Shown here piece after piece: positions 24,403-33,983 of a stretch of DNA of 64,000 bases. The translations under genes and the position numbers were made by a program. Source of the stretch: Mariniflexile sp. TRM1-10. GTDB lineage: Bacteria; Bacteroidota; Bacteroidia; Flavobacteriales; Flavobacteriaceae. Numbering within the stretch: the stretch's first letter is position 1; each line of letters starts with the position of its first letter. Under the pieces are notes generated by a model. That model searched no databases and was not told the origin of the DNA. It saw nothing but the letters and a program-made list of their open reading frames with translations. Where the stretch lies: positions 99,501-163,500 of the forward strand of contig NZ_CP022985.1 of the NCBI RefSeq assembly GCF_003425985.1, written 5' to 3'.

Positions 24403-25226
24403 TGGCGAAAAAAAATATAAACGAGATGTCTTTTTTAGACCATCTTGAAGAGTTACGCTGGCGTCTTATTAAAATTACTTTAGCAATAGTAATTGTAGGT
24501 ACTTTGGCGTTTATTTTTAGTAGATTCATTTTTGACGATATCATTTTCGCTCCACTGGACATGAATTTTCCAACCTACGATTTTTTATGTAGAATAGCAA
24601 CCTATATGAATCTGGATACCAGTTTCTGTAACGATGAAGTGCCTCTTATTTTACAAAATAGAACGATGGCAGGGCAGTTTTCGGCAGATATTTGGACCGC
24701 TGTTTTAGCTGGATTTATTATTTCATTTCCTTATGTTATTTACCAGTTATGGCAATTTGTTAGCCCTGGCCTGCATGCAAACGAACGTAAACATTCCCGT
24801 GGGTTTATAGTAATCTCTTCGTTACTGTTCTTTTTAGGTGCTTTGTTTGGTTATTACATTATCACGCCGTTATCTATTAACTTTTTGGCAAATTACAGTA
24901 TATCATCACGAGTTGACAATCAAATAGATATTAGCTCGTTTATAGGGTTGGTACGTTCATCGGTGTTAGCATCAGGCATTATTTTCGAATTACCTATCAT
25001 CATTTATTTTTTAACAAAAATCGGTTTAGTAACCCCCGAATTTTTAAGAAAATATAGAAAATACGCCTTAATACTTGTATTGGTTTTATCTGCTATCATT
25101 ACACCCCCAGATATAGCAAGTCAGGTTATTGTAGCCATTCCTATTTTAATTCTATATGAAGTAAGCATTATTATTGCTAAAATTGTAGTACGCAACCAAA
25201 ATCGTAAACTAAAAAAACATGTCTGA
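24402..25226 (+). CDS. tatC: Twin-arginine translocase subunit TatC
   Basis: 274 residues with six transmembrane helices. The N-terminal signature MSFLDHLEELRWRLIKITLA is clear, and PFVIYQLWQF-like sequence appears as FPYVIYQLWQFVSPGLHANE. Inner-membrane receptor for folded Tat substrates. ATG overlaps the kdsD stop (TAATG). tatA is not nearby. Confidence 0.93.
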   Translation: MAKKNINEMSFLDHLEELRWRLIKITLAIVIVGTLAFIFSRFIFDDIIFAPLDMNFPTYDFLCRIATYMNLDTSFCNDEVPLILQNRTMAGQFSADIWTAVLAGFIISFPYVIYQLWQFVSPGLHANERKHSRGFIVISSLLFFLGALFGYYIITPLSINFLANYSISSRVDNQIDISSFIGLVRSSVLASGIIFELPIIIYFLTKIGLVTPEFLRKYRKYALILVLVLSAIITPPDIASQVIVAIPILILYEVSIIIAKIVVRNQNRKLKKHV

Positions 25227-25566
25227 TACCGTTACCGAATTTAATGAGTATCGTTCTAAAATGAACGACAAAATTTTAGCCGACAATAACAAAATCATCA
25301 AACGTATTTTTAATTTGGATACGAACGCTTACGCAGCAGGTGCTTTAGACGTAAAAACCAAAGAACTTTTAGGTTTGGTAGCTTCAGCAGTTTTACGTTG
25401 TGATGATTGTGTTAAATACCATTTAGAAACAAGCTACAAATTAGGTTTAACAAAAGACGAAGTGGTTGAAGCTTTAAGTATTGCGACTTTGGTGGGTGGT
25501 ACTATAGTCATTCCGCATTTACGTCGCGCTTACGAATTTTGGGACGCCTTGGAACAACAGCGTTAA
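25219..25566 (+). CDS. Carboxymuconolactone decarboxylase (CMD)-family protein
   Basis: 115 residues, the usual single-domain length. AhpD/CMD core: LGLVASAVLRCDDCVKYHLE with the C-x2-C pair, then GLTKDEVVEALSIATLVGGT. Probably an AhpD-like redox protein. Overlaps the tatC end by eight bases, so co-translated. Confidence 0.82.
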   Translation: MSDTVTEFNEYRSKMNDKILADNNKIIKRIFNLDTNAYAAGALDVKTKELLGLVASAVLRCDDCVKYHLETSYKLGLTKDEVVEALSIATLVGGTIVIPHLRRAYEFWDALEQQR

Positions 25567-25640
25567 ACAAAATATAAATTAGAACATCTGCTGTAATAGT
25601 GTACATGATTTCACTATTTTTGGCATTCATTACATAGAAT

Positions 25641-26381
25641 ATGATTTTAAGAGCTCAAAATTTAATGAAGTCCTACAGCGGACGAAAAGTGGTGAAAGAT
25701 GTGTCTTTACAAGTTGAACAAGGTGAAATTGTTGGACTTTTGGGACCTAATGGTGCAGGTAAAACAACCTCGTTCTATATGACGGTTGGCTTAATTAAAC
25801 CTAACAGTGGCCATATTTTTTTAGATAATACTGAAATCACACAATATCCCATGTACAAACGTGCACAAAACGGCATTGGCTATTTGGCACAAGAAGCATC
25901 GGTTTTTAGAAAACTAAGTATTGAAGATAACATTCTAAGTGTACTGCAACTTACCAAGCTTAGTAAAAAAGAGCAAGAATATAAAATGGAATCGCTTATT
26001 GAAGAGTTTGGTTTAGGGCACATTCGTAAGAGTCGAGGTGATTTATTATCCGGTGGCGAGCGCAGACGTACCGAAATTGCACGTGCCTTAGCAACCGACC
26101 CTAGTTTTATTTTATTGGATGAGCCTTTTGCTGGGGTTGACCCCGTAGCGGTTGAAGATATTCAACGTATTGTTGCACAACTTACCAAAAAGAATATTGG
26201 TATTTTAATTACCGACCACAACGTACAGGAAACGCTTGCTATTACTGATAGAACCTATTTAATGTTTGAAGGCAGTATTCTTAAAGCAGGTGAACCTGAA
26301 GAATTGGCGAATGACGAAATGGTACGTAAAGTGTACTTAGGCCAAAACTTCGAGTTACGTAAAAAGAAAATTCGCGAATAA
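25641..26381 (+). CDS. lptB: LPS-export ABC transporter ATPase LptB
   Basis: 246 residues. Walker [18 protein letters not shown]-loop [16 protein letters not shown], signature [20 protein letters not shown], Walker [19 protein letters not shown]. The N-terminus and the GERRR signature are typical of LptB. Drives LPS transport with LptFGC, which are not in the window. In line with kdsD, another LPS-related gene. Confidence 0.93.
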   Translation: MILRAQNLMKSYSGRKVVKDVSLQVEQGEIVGLLGPNGAGKTTSFYMTVGLIKPNSGHIFLDNTEITQYPMYKRAQNGIGYLAQEASVFRKLSIEDNILSVLQLTKLSKKEQEYKMESLIEEFGLGHIRKSRGDLLSGGERRRTEIARALATDPSFILLDEPFAGVDPVAVEDIQRIVAQLTKKNIGILITDHNVQETLAITDRTYLMFEGSILKAGEPEELANDEMVRKVYLGQNFELRKKKIRE

Positions 26382-26383
26382 AC

Positions 26384-26440
26384 AAATTTCTTGAAACAGC
26401 CTATCCTCGAGGCAGGGCCGTCGAGAATTATTTAGATTAA
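26384..26440. repeat. Dispersed hairpin repeat, copy B2
   Basis: AAATTTCTTGAAACAGCC, then CTCGAGGCAGGGCCGTCGAG and AATTATTTAGATTAA. A CTCGA/TCGAG stem with an inner GGC/GCC pair. It begins three bases after the lptB stop. Confidence 0.65.
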
Positions 26441-26622
26441 AGCCTTAGTTCTGGTTGGTAAACATATCCTGTAACTTTTAACTGTTTAACTGTGTAATCG
26501 TTGAATCGTGTATCACAAACTTCATCGGTACTTTGAACTTTTTAACTTTGTACTTTTAACATCTCACTTCGTTAAAATTCATATCGAACTCACGTATTTA
26601 ATTATTTGTATTAACACCGTCT

Positions 26623-26688
26623 GGTCGAGCGCAGTCGAGACCTCATTTAAAGGTATCAAAGTCTAAAACCTCTCGACTACGCTCGAGG
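26623..26688. repeat. TTCGAC-type repeats D2, inverted pair
   Basis: GGTCGAGCGCAGTCGAGACC and CCTCTCGACTACGCTCGAGG face each other across about 26 bp. Each half is itself close to a palindrome. Between 26441 and 26622 there is only word-like AT-rich sequence. Confidence 0.6.
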
Positions 26689-26749
26689 TAACAGAATTTG
26701 CATATCGTTTATAACTCATGTTGATTAACAAACGTTACCCAAAATGCTC

Positions 26750-28333
26750 TTAACGCTGAATAATGATTTTTTTGGTCATCATTTTTTTATCACCGTCTAA
26801 CAGAGAAACAAAATATATACCATTCGAAAATTTAGAAGTATCTACCGAATAGTTGTTGGTTATTTTTTGAATCTCTTTAATTTTTCTTCCGTAAGCATCA
26901 ACGATCACTACATCAAGAGTATCTTTAAAATTAGCATTGAAACTTAATCTAATTTCATTTGATGCTGGATTAGGTATGATTGAAATAGTGTTTGTTTCAA
27001 ATTTAGAATGACTCAATGGTGTTCCAACAAATTGAAGCTTAACCAATGCACCAGCGTCAGTTATGGTGTAAATGGTGATGCCATCAGGATCTATTGCTAC
27101 ATCTCTAAAACGGTCACTAGACGAATGAAATTCTTCATAAGTACCATCTTCTAAGGCAGTACCATCGGCATTTAATTTTGTCCTGAAAATCTTTCCTGCT
27201 TTAAGCGTAGGCACTAAAAGGGATACGCCCCAATCTGGAATTTTTCCACCTTCATAAATATCAATACTAGCAGGAGCCACTGTAGGCCATGTAGAAGATG
27301 TGCCACCTGTTGGTTCTGTAGCTAGCGTACTATCAAGAGTACCTATTGGAGGCATAAAATTGGGCATGGACGCTGCCGATGTCGATTCTTCTATTGCAGG
27401 CCCAGGACAATTATCTATAAGATTACTGTAAGAACCACAACTTGCAGGGTAACTGGACCAATTGCAATAGGCATAACCACTATCGTCATTATAACCTGCT
27501 ATTAATGGCCAACCATAGTTTTTACCCGATTCAATAATATTTATTTCGTCATCGGTTTTATCGCCATGTTCTGATGAATATAACTTTCCGTTTGAACCAA
27601 ATACTAAACCTTGTGCATTTCTATGCCCATAACTAAATACATGACTTATTACACCATTAAGTATTGGATTGTCTGAAGGAATACTACCATCTAGGTTCAA
27701 TCGTAACATTTTACCTTTATAATCGGAGTAATCGGAAGGGCTTGTGGGCAAATATTGAGCTCTAATTTCGAAACAAGCCTTACTGCCTCTATTATTTGCA
27801 AACTCACCAATAGTCCAATACAATTTTAAATCCGGACCCATTACAATTTTACCGGAATTATGGTCGTTACTGGCTTCTATACCATCTATGATGGTCGTAG
27901 CACTCCCACTATCTAGTTTACCTGTGGCCGCATTATATGTATAACGTGCAATTCTAAATTTAGCACCTGAACTATTATATGTATAAAGCAGATATAAATA
28001 GTTGTTTGTTGTTGTGTTGACATCTGCATATAAATCTGGATGCACAGTCATACCCAACAATCCATCTTGACCAGAAGATTGATAGACCAAACCAGATAAA
28101 TCCAACATTTCTATTTTGGCCCCTCCAGAAGGGCTAATTTTAACAAGCTTTTTCCCAACACGTTCTGTTATCCATAAATAACCATCGGGACCATAGAGAA
28201 TCGTATTTGGTTTTAGCAGCGCATCATTATTTGCTAGGTTGGTTACAGTCCAGTCCGTACCCGAAGTAATGGGCGTTTGGGACATGCCTATATTAACTAA
28301 AAATAAAACAATTGGTAATATTATATTTTTCAT
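26750..28333 (-). CDS. Secreted PQQ-dependent sugar dehydrogenase with T9SS sorting domain
   Basis: 527 residues. Signal peptide (MKNIILPIVLFLVNIGMSQ). Residues ~25-440 form a soluble glucose/sorbosone dehydrogenase propeller (PDGYLWITERVGKKLVKISP, GLLGMTVHPDLY, YGHRNAQGLVFGSNGKLYSS, EHGDKTDDEINI). The last ~80 residues are a type A T9SS sorting domain (IIPNPASNEIRLSF, YSVDTSKFSNGIYFVSLLDG, ending KKIIIQR). Exported through T9SS and attached or released. The leader carries structured repeat A2 18 bases upstream of the ATG. Confidence 0.88.
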   Translation of the reverse strand: MKNIILPIVLFLVNIGMSQTPITSGTDWTVTNLANNDALLKPNTILYGPDGYLWITERVGKKLVKISPSGGAKIEMLDLSGLVYQSSGQDGLLGMTVHPDLYADVNTTTNNYLYLLYTYNSSGAKFRIARYTYNAATGKLDSGSATTIIDGIEASNDHNSGKIVMGPDLKLYWTIGEFANNRGSKACFEIRAQYLPTSPSDYSDYKGKMLRLNLDGSIPSDNPILNGVISHVFSYGHRNAQGLVFGSNGKLYSSEHGDKTDDEINIIESGKNYGWPLIAGYNDDSGYAYCNWSSYPASCGSYSNLIDNCPGPAIEESTSAASMPNFMPPIGTLDSTLATEPTGGTSSTWPTVAPASIDIYEGGKIPDWGVSLLVPTLKAGKIFRTKLNADGTALEDGTYEEFHSSSDRFRDVAIDPDGITIYTITDAGALVKLQFVGTPLSHSKFETNTISIIPNPASNEIRLSFNANFKDTLDVVIVDAYGRKIKEIQKITNNYSVDTSKFSNGIYFVSLLDGDKKMMTKKIIIQR

Positions 28334-28350
28334 AAGTTTATATTTTGTTT

Positions 28351-28413
28351 AGATGGAACACCCTTAATAATCATCCTAGTATGTGTAAATCCCATTCTGT
28401 ATGAGCGTTTCAT
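28351..28413 (-). ncRNA. Structured leader repeat, copy A2
   Basis: Minus strand: ATGAAACGCTC at the 5' end pairs with GGGTGTTCCAT at the 3' end. The core AGGATGATTATTAAGGG is conserved. It ends 18 bases before the dehydrogenase ATG, the closest of the four copies. Confidence 0.5.
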
Positions 28414-28518
28414 AATTAAAAATCCCAGTCAAGTTAATCGATTACATTAATGCTATTCATCTTAGCTATTTAATAAACCTAAATATATTGCTTTAAATGA
28501 CTTTTTGAGGTATTTAAT

Positions 28519-29403
28519 TTAATTATTGTTGAAAAACAACATCTTTTTAAGAATTTTAAATGACTTAATTATTAAAAGTGCAATAAAACCTACTAATAAA
28601 CCAACTATAAAATCTTTTATAAAACTGGGGATGGCTTCCATAAAATGGTGAAGAAAGTCAATATTATGTGTAAAAATACCTCCGGCAACCAACAAAAGTG
28701 CCACAGTACCAATAACCGATAAACTCTTAATGACCCAAGGCAGTGATTTAACCAAAAGGTTTCCAATGCTTGCCATACCCCCTTTTTGATTGGCACTCCT
28801 TTTAATTAGCTTAAAACCTAAATCGTCCATTCTTACAATAAGTGCTACAATCCCATAGACACCTACGGTAGCAATAATAGCTACGATGGAAACGACTAAT
28901 ATCTGAAATAAAATAGGTTTGCCTAAAACGGTTCCTAAGGCAATAATGACAATTTCAATAGACAGAATAAAATCGGTAACAACAGCCGACTTTATTTTCT
29001 TTTTTTCAAGCAATATAATAGCTTCTTCTGATAGGTTTACTTCTTCAATTGAAGCGACATCATGTTTATGAGGAAAAAAATATTCTACTATTTTCTCAAC
29101 ACCTTCATAAGCTAAATAAACGCCACCTAATATTAAAACTAAAGTGACTGCCCAAGGCAACAGGGAACTTAGTAAAAAAGCAATGGGTAAAATAATAAGC
29201 TTGTTCAAAAACGAGCCTTTAGTAATTGCCCATATAACGGGCAACTCCCTTGATGATACAAAACCAGTCGCTTTTTCAGCATTAACCGCTAAATCGTCTC
29301 CTAAAATACCTGCTGTTTTTTTAGTAGATATTTTACTCATTACCACAACATCGTCCATAAGTGCTGCAATATCATCTAATAGGGCAAAAAAACCTGAAGC
29401 CAT
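28519..29403 (-). CDS. DUF808 inner-membrane protein (YedI-like)
   Basis: 294 residues. MASGFFALLDDIAALMDDVV is the family N-terminus, and DDLAVNAEKATGF follows. Seven or so hydrophobic segments indicate an integral membrane protein. Function not known. Starts 12 bases after the pssA stop in the same direction. Confidence 0.85.
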   Translation of the reverse strand: MASGFFALLDDIAALMDDVVVMSKISTKKTAGILGDDLAVNAEKATGFVSSRELPVIWAITKGSFLNKLIILPIAFLLSSLLPWAVTLVLILGGVYLAYEGVEKIVEYFFPHKHDVASIEEVNLSEEAIILLEKKKIKSAVVTDFILSIEIVIIALGTVLGKPILFQILVVSIVAIIATVGVYGIVALIVRMDDLGFKLIKRSANQKGGMASIGNLLVKSLPWVIKSLSVIGTVALLLVAGGIFTHNIDFLHHFMEAIPSFIKDFIVGLLVGFIALLIIKSFKILKKMLFFNNN

Positions 29404-29415
29404 TGTATGTAAAAA

Positions 29416-30165
29416 TTATTTTAATTTGGAAGCGACATTCTCAAAAACAGACATGCCTATATAAAGTAGTATAATCAGTGGTATCGCAGCAAACTGCAAC
29501 ACAATTAAAAAGATCATACAAAGTATGATAAAAATGTAACGGGTTGCGTTGGCTTTAAAACTCCAATCCTTAAACTTTAAGGCAAATAGTTTAATACTTG
29601 AATTAAGCAGGTAACAACTCAATGCGGTAAGTGTCATTAAAAACCATTTATTAACGATGATTGCATTTATTAAATCGTTATTTTGAAATTCTATAATTAA
29701 AGGCAAAGAAACAATTAGCAAGGTATTGGCAGGTGTTGGCAAGCCTTTAAAATAGGTTTGCTGGTCTTCGTCTATATTAAATTTGGCCAATCTGTATGCT
29801 GAAGCTAAGGTAATACATAAACCAATTAATGGCACCAACGAAATTGTAAAACTAACAGGTTTCATATTGGAATCCCAATCAGTTACCATCGATGGAGCGT
29901 CAACAGACAAGCTCAACAACTTATACATAATAATTCCAGGAACCACTCCACTGGTTACCATATCGGCAAGTGAATCCAATTGAATGCCCAAGGCACTTTG
30001 CACATGCAATTTTCTGGCTGCAAAACCATCAAAAAAATCGAAAAATATACCAAGAAACACAAATAATGCCGCGGCAACAAAGTGGTTATTAACTGCAAAA
30101 ATAACAGCAATACTTCCACAAAAAAGGTTTAATAAGGTTAACGCATTAGGTATATATTGCTTCAT
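29416..30165 (-). CDS. pssA: CDP-diacylglycerol-serine O-phosphatidyltransferase
   Basis: 249 residues, multi-pass. The CDP-alcohol phosphotransferase motif is complete: D46-G47-x2-A50-R51-x8-G60-x3-D64-x3-D68. The N-terminus IPNALTLLNLFCGSIAVIFA is typical of PssA. Makes phosphatidylserine, the precursor of phosphatidylethanolamine. The psd gene is not adjacent. Confidence 0.88.
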   Translation of the reverse strand: MKQYIPNALTLLNLFCGSIAVIFAVNNHFVAAALFVFLGIFFDFFDGFAARKLHVQSALGIQLDSLADMVTSGVVPGIIMYKLLSLSVDAPSMVTDWDSNMKPVSFTISLVPLIGLCITLASAYRLAKFNIDEDQQTYFKGLPTPANTLLIVSLPLIIEFQNNDLINAIIVNKWFLMTLTALSCYLLNSSIKLFALKFKDWSFKANATRYIFIILCMIFLIVLQFAAIPLIILLYIGMSVFENVASKLK

Positions 30166-30253
30166 AATTGCTCTTTTAATGCTGTAAAAATAGTAAACAA
30201 TTCTCGTCTAAAGCAATATCTATTATAATTTCAAGTTAATAGGTTTGTAAATT

Positions 30254-31351
30254 ATGTGCATCTTTGTAAAAAAATTGCGATTGAGACCTTACATTACTGC
30301 ATTATTTTGTGTAATCACGGCAACTGTATTTAGCCAAACCGTTCGGAAATATTCCAACGAGTTTATGAATATTGGTGTAGATGCTGCAGCTTTAGGCATG
30401 AGCAGCGCCGTTACAGCAAATACTTCCGATGTGAATTCTGGGTATTGGAATCCTGCTGGTTTATTAAAATTGGAAGACAACCAACTTGCCCTGATGCATT
30501 CCAGCTATTTTGCCAATATTGCCAATTATGATTATGTTGCTTTTGCAAAACCTTTAGATGATAGAAGCACGATAGGTATTTCATTAATTAGGTTTGCTGT
30601 TGACGATATTTTAAATACCACCCAACTTATTGACGAACAAGGCAATATAAACTATGATAGAATTAGCCTCTTCTCTACTGCCGATTATGGCCTCACATTT
30701 TCATATGCACGCGCCCTGCCTATTGAAGGGCTTAATTACGGCGTAAATGCCAAAATAATTCGTCGTGTTATAGGCGATTTTGCTTCGTCCTGGGGTTTTG
30801 GGTTTGATGCCGGTATTCAATTTGAAACCAATAACGATTGGAAATTTGGTGTGATGGCACGCGATATTACAACCACGTTTAACGCTTGGGCTATTAATGA
30901 AGAGGAATTTAAAAAAGTTCAGGATGCTGTTGAAGGACAGAACCAGGAACTACCCGAAACCACCGAAATTACCATTCCTAAATTACAAATTGGCGTTTCT
31001 AAACTATTTGATTTTCATTACGACTATACACTTTTAGCTGCTGCCAATTTAAATGTACGGTTTGAAGAAAACAACGATGTCATCTCATCATCATTTGCAA
31101 GTATCAACCCTGCTTTAGGCTTTGAATTTGGGTATATCGATATGGTTTATTTACGCGCTGGTGTTGGTAATTTTCAAAATGAAACACAAATAGATAATTC
31201 ACAACAACTAAGTTTTCAACCTAGTTTTGGCGTTGGCTTTAAGTATAACGGTATTCAAATTGATTATGCATTCACCGATATTGGCGACCAAAGTGTGGCC
31301 TTATATTCTAATGTGTTTTCGTTAAAACTCGATTTTAGCATTTTTAGGTAA
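30254..31351 (+). CDS. PorV/PorQ-family outer-membrane protein
   Basis: 365 residues. Signal peptide in RLRPYITALFCVITATVFSQ, then the PorV/PorQ signature (GVDAAALGMSSAVTANTSDV, NSGYWNPAGLLKLE, LMHSSYFANIANYDYVAFAK) and beta-barrel strands ending DFSIFR. PorV and PorQ belong to the T9SS; which one this is cannot be told. A TAGGTTTG box at 30240-30247 would leave almost no leader, so the true start could be TTG at 30275, which also gives a cleaner signal peptide. Confidence 0.8.
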   Translation: MCIFVKKLRLRPYITALFCVITATVFSQTVRKYSNEFMNIGVDAAALGMSSAVTANTSDVNSGYWNPAGLLKLEDNQLALMHSSYFANIANYDYVAFAKPLDDRSTIGISLIRFAVDDILNTTQLIDEQGNINYDRISLFSTADYGLTFSYARALPIEGLNYGVNAKIIRRVIGDFASSWGFGFDAGIQFETNNDWKFGVMARDITTTFNAWAINEEEFKKVQDAVEGQNQELPETTEITIPKLQIGVSKLFDFHYDYTLLAAANLNVRFEENNDVISSSFASINPALGFEFGYIDMVYLRAGVGNFQNETQIDNSQQLSFQPSFGVGFKYNGIQIDYAFTDIGDQSVALYSNVFSLKLDFSIFR

Positions 31352-31361
31352 CCTTATTTTT

Positions 31362-32537
31362 ATGCAAAAAAAACTACTTTTTTTATGTCTTTTTTTATTT
31401 GTTGAAGTCATAACCGCTCAACAAGATATCTTATCTGAACAAGCCGAAATTAGCGTATTAACTATCGGTCCTGGTGCCTTGCTAAACGATTCGTTTGGAC
31501 ACAATGCCTTTAGAGTAAAAGACCCCGTAAAAGGCATCGATTTGGCGTTTAACTATGGCGTTTACGATTTTGAAACTCCTAATTTTTACTTAAAATTTGC
31601 TCAAGGGAAACTTAATTATTTAATTGGTTTGAATTATTACGAAGACTTTTTTGAAGCCTATATTTCTCAAAACAGAAGTATTAAAGAACAGGTTTTGAAT
31701 CTTTCACAAATTGAAAAACAGAAGTTATTTGATTATTTGTTGAACAATATCAAACCAGAAAATAGAAGGTATCTATACGATTTCTTTTATGATAATTGCG
31801 CTACAAAAATAAAAGACGTTACTAATATTGCTTTAAACAATTCAATTCAATTTAATGACCCTAGAGATTTCAAACCACAAACATTCAGGGAATTAATACA
31901 CAGTAATTTAAATAGAAACTCGTGGGGCTGTTTTGGTATCGATTTGGCATTGGGTTCTGTTATTGATAAAAAAGCGACTCCAGAAGAACATATGTTTTTA
32001 CCAAAATACATATACAGATTCTTTGAAGTAGCTACCATAAAAAACAGTAATAAGCCACTGATAAAAAAAAGCAACGTACTTTATGAAAAAATTGATGCCC
32101 CCGTTCCTTCTCAATTTTTGACAAGTCCCCTATTTATTTTTGGCATTTTAGGTGGCTTCATACTTTTTATAACCTACACCGATTTTAAAAAACAAAAGCA
32201 ATCGGTATGGTTAGATATCACCTTGTTTAGTCTTACTGGTATTATTGGTATACTTATTTTATTACTTTGGTTTGCCACAGACCACAAAGGGACACACCAA
32301 AACTACAATTTGCTTTGGGCATGCGCACTAAACATTTTAGTCATTGGGCAGCTATTAAAGCAAAAAACAAGCACTTGGTTTATTAAATACCTGAAGTTTT
32401 TGGTCATTCTTTTATGTCTGTTAACACTTCATTGGATCATTGGCGTACAAGTATTTGCCATTGGACTGATTCCTTTTTTAATCGCTCTATTTATTAGATA
32501 TTTGTTTTTAATAAAATACTATTCTAATAGACATTAG
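31362..32537 (+). CDS. DUF4105 (Lnb-type) membrane protein
   Basis: 391 residues. Signal peptide (MQKKLLFLCLFLFVEVITAQ). Residues ~20-230 are the DUF4105 domain (SVLTIGPGALLNDSFGHNAF, YDFFYDNCATKIKDV with the conserved N-C). About five transmembrane helices follow. Family members are suggested to be cysteine-type hydrolases; the role is unproven. Lies ten bases after the PorV-like gene and may share its transcript. Confidence 0.8.
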   Translation: MQKKLLFLCLFLFVEVITAQQDILSEQAEISVLTIGPGALLNDSFGHNAFRVKDPVKGIDLAFNYGVYDFETPNFYLKFAQGKLNYLIGLNYYEDFFEAYISQNRSIKEQVLNLSQIEKQKLFDYLLNNIKPENRRYLYDFFYDNCATKIKDVTNIALNNSIQFNDPRDFKPQTFRELIHSNLNRNSWGCFGIDLALGSVIDKKATPEEHMFLPKYIYRFFEVATIKNSNKPLIKKSNVLYEKIDAPVPSQFLTSPLFIFGILGGFILFITYTDFKKQKQSVWLDITLFSLTGIIGILILLLWFATDHKGTHQNYNLLWACALNILVIGQLLKQKTSTWFIKYLKFLVILLCLLTLHWIIGVQVFAIGLIPFLIALFIRYLFLIKYYSNRH

Positions 32538-32576
32538 AGAATAGACGATAGAAGGTAGACAATTTATTTCACGCTA

Positions 32577-32634
32577 AACCACCAAACCAAGAACCAAGAA
32601 CCTAGAACCCTAAACCTTGAACCTTGTACGAACG
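32577..32634. repeat. Word-like repeat (CCAAGAACCT) interrupted by the IS element
   Basis: Repeated CCAAGAACC/CCTAGAACCC/CCTTGAACC words just left of the IS; matching words (CCTTGAAAC, CCTTGAACCC) resume at 33938-33980. The IS appears to have inserted into this array. Confidence 0.5.
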
Positions 32635-32670
32635 TCCCTGATATAGGTTGACCACTTAAAGTCAATTTAT

Positions 32671-33069
32671 ATGAAAGCAAATGTAAAATTAATTAGTAAA
32701 CAACGGAAGTATTCAGAAGAGTTCAAAAAGTCCATTGTCAATGATTTTGAAAGTGGTAAATTTAGTGTTCCACAATTAGAGCGATTACATAAACTTAGTA
32801 AAGGATCAATTTACAACTGGATATATAAATATTCCCGGTCAAACGAGCGAGGTCAACGCATAATAGAGATGAAGGACAGCAGCACACAAAAGTTAAAAGC
32901 CCTTGAGCAACGGATCAAGGAGCTGGAGCAAACAGTTGGTAAAAAGCAGATACAGATTGATTATCTTGAAAAGATGATCGACATCGCCAAGACCGAACTT
33001 GATATCGACATCAAAAAAAACTCCAACACCCCACAATCGAGTGGTTCCTCAGGAACCAGAAGAAAATAA
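32671..33069 (+). CDS. IS3-family OrfA
   Basis: 132 residues. N-terminal helix-turn-helix (YSEEFKKSIVNDFESGKFSV, LSKGSIYNWIYKYS) and a C-terminal coiled coil (KLKALEQRIKELEQTVGKKQ). Binds the IS ends. An A8 run near its 3' end allows a -1 frameshift into OrfB. Confidence 0.9.
   Translation: MKANVKLISKQRKYSEEFKKSIVNDFESGKFSVPQLERLHKLSKGSIYNWIYKYSRSNERGQRIIEMKDSSTQKLKALEQRIKELEQTVGKKQIQIDYLEKMIDIAKTELDIDIKKNSNTPQSSGSSGTRRK
33013..33020 (+). other. Candidate -1 ribosomal frameshift site (A8) for an OrfAB fusion
   Basis: Eight A at 33013-33020. OrfA reads frame 1. The -1 frame is closed by TGA at 33000-33002 but open from there through OrfB, so a slip on the A run yields an uninterrupted OrfAB transposase, as known for IS3 elements. 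Confidence 0.7.
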
Positions 33070-33077
33070 ACTTCTCT

Positions 33078-33914
33078 ATGAACCAGTTGTACAGAACCAT
33101 AGGTATCAGCAAGCAGGCCGTCCATCAGTACGCCAAGCGCCAAGCGGTCTTTGATAAAAAAGTGATGGGCTTGGTTATGGAAGCTGATCGGTTAAGGGAA
33201 GACCATCCCGGTTGTGGGGTTGAGAAGATGTACGATACATTGCGTCCCGATTTTATGGGCAGGGACCGATTTGTAGAGACGTTTATGGAGTTGGGCTATC
33301 GTTTAAAGCGCAAAAAAAACTTTAGGAGGACCACCTTTTCATCGCATGTGTCTTATCCCAACCTAATAAAGGGAATGGAGGTAAATGCACCCTCTATAGT
33401 CTGGCAGTCCGACATCACTTATGTCCGTGTCGGTGAAAAGTTTTACTATGCGGTGTTTATAATAGATGTCTATACCAAGAAAATAGTGGGCCATCAAGTT
33501 TCGGACCATATGAGGGCTTCGGCAAATATTAAAGCCCTTCAAATGGCCCTGAAAAGCAATAAAGCGCCCCAGGTACACCACTCAGACAGAGGAAGCCAGT
33601 ATATATACAGTAAGTATATTGACCTTCTAAAGAGTAAAGGCTGCGAAATAAGCATGGCAAAAACAGCCCAGGACAACGCCTATGCAGAGCGCATAAACAG
33701 AACCATAAAGAACGATTATATTGAACTCTGGAAACCCAAAAGTTTTGAGCAGTTAAAGCGAATGGTGAAAAAAGCAGTCAGCCAATATAATACCGTAAGA
33801 CCACATAATAATATTGGAAGGATAAGCCCAATGGAATTTGAAAATAGATTGTTGATGAAAAGTACTTTTCATCAACAATCTATTACTATTTTTAACAATG
33901 AAATTAATGTTTAA
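33078..33914 (+). CDS. IS3-family transposase OrfB (DDE)
   Basis: 278 residues. The DDE core is intact: D in VWQSDITYVRVGEKFYYAVF, D in VHHSDRGSQYIY, E in DNAYAERINRTIKNDY. The ATG at 33078 is probably not the main start; in this family OrfB is made as a frameshift fusion with OrfA. Likely active. Confidence 0.93.
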   Translation: MNQLYRTIGISKQAVHQYAKRQAVFDKKVMGLVMEADRLREDHPGCGVEKMYDTLRPDFMGRDRFVETFMELGYRLKRKKNFRRTTFSSHVSYPNLIKGMEVNAPSIVWQSDITYVRVGEKFYYAVFIIDVYTKKIVGHQVSDHMRASANIKALQMALKSNKAPQVHHSDRGSQYIYSKYIDLLKSKGCEISMAKTAQDNAYAERINRTIKNDYIELWKPKSFEQLKRMVKKAVSQYNTVRPHNNIGRISPMEFENRLLMKSTFHQQSITIFNNEINV

Positions 33915-33983
33915 AATCGGTCAACTCTAATCAGGGAAGTTCAAACCCTTGAAACTAAAAACCTTGAACCCAAAACCTACCAA

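Larger units (their letters stand above)
32635..33937 (+). mobile_element. IS3-family insertion sequence (~1.3 kb)
   Basis: The ends TCCCTGATATAGGTTGACC and the reverse complement of GGTCAACTCTAATCAGGGA form imperfect terminal inverted repeats. Two ORFs in the IS3 arrangement lie between. No clear target-site duplication is visible, so the copy may be old or rearranged. Confidence 0.85.

Noticed and set aside
30240-30247. TAGGTTTG as a firm promoter for the PorV-like gene
   Set aside because: It is only seven bases from the annotated ATG and has no -33 partner. Kept as a hint about the start codon, not as a called promoter.
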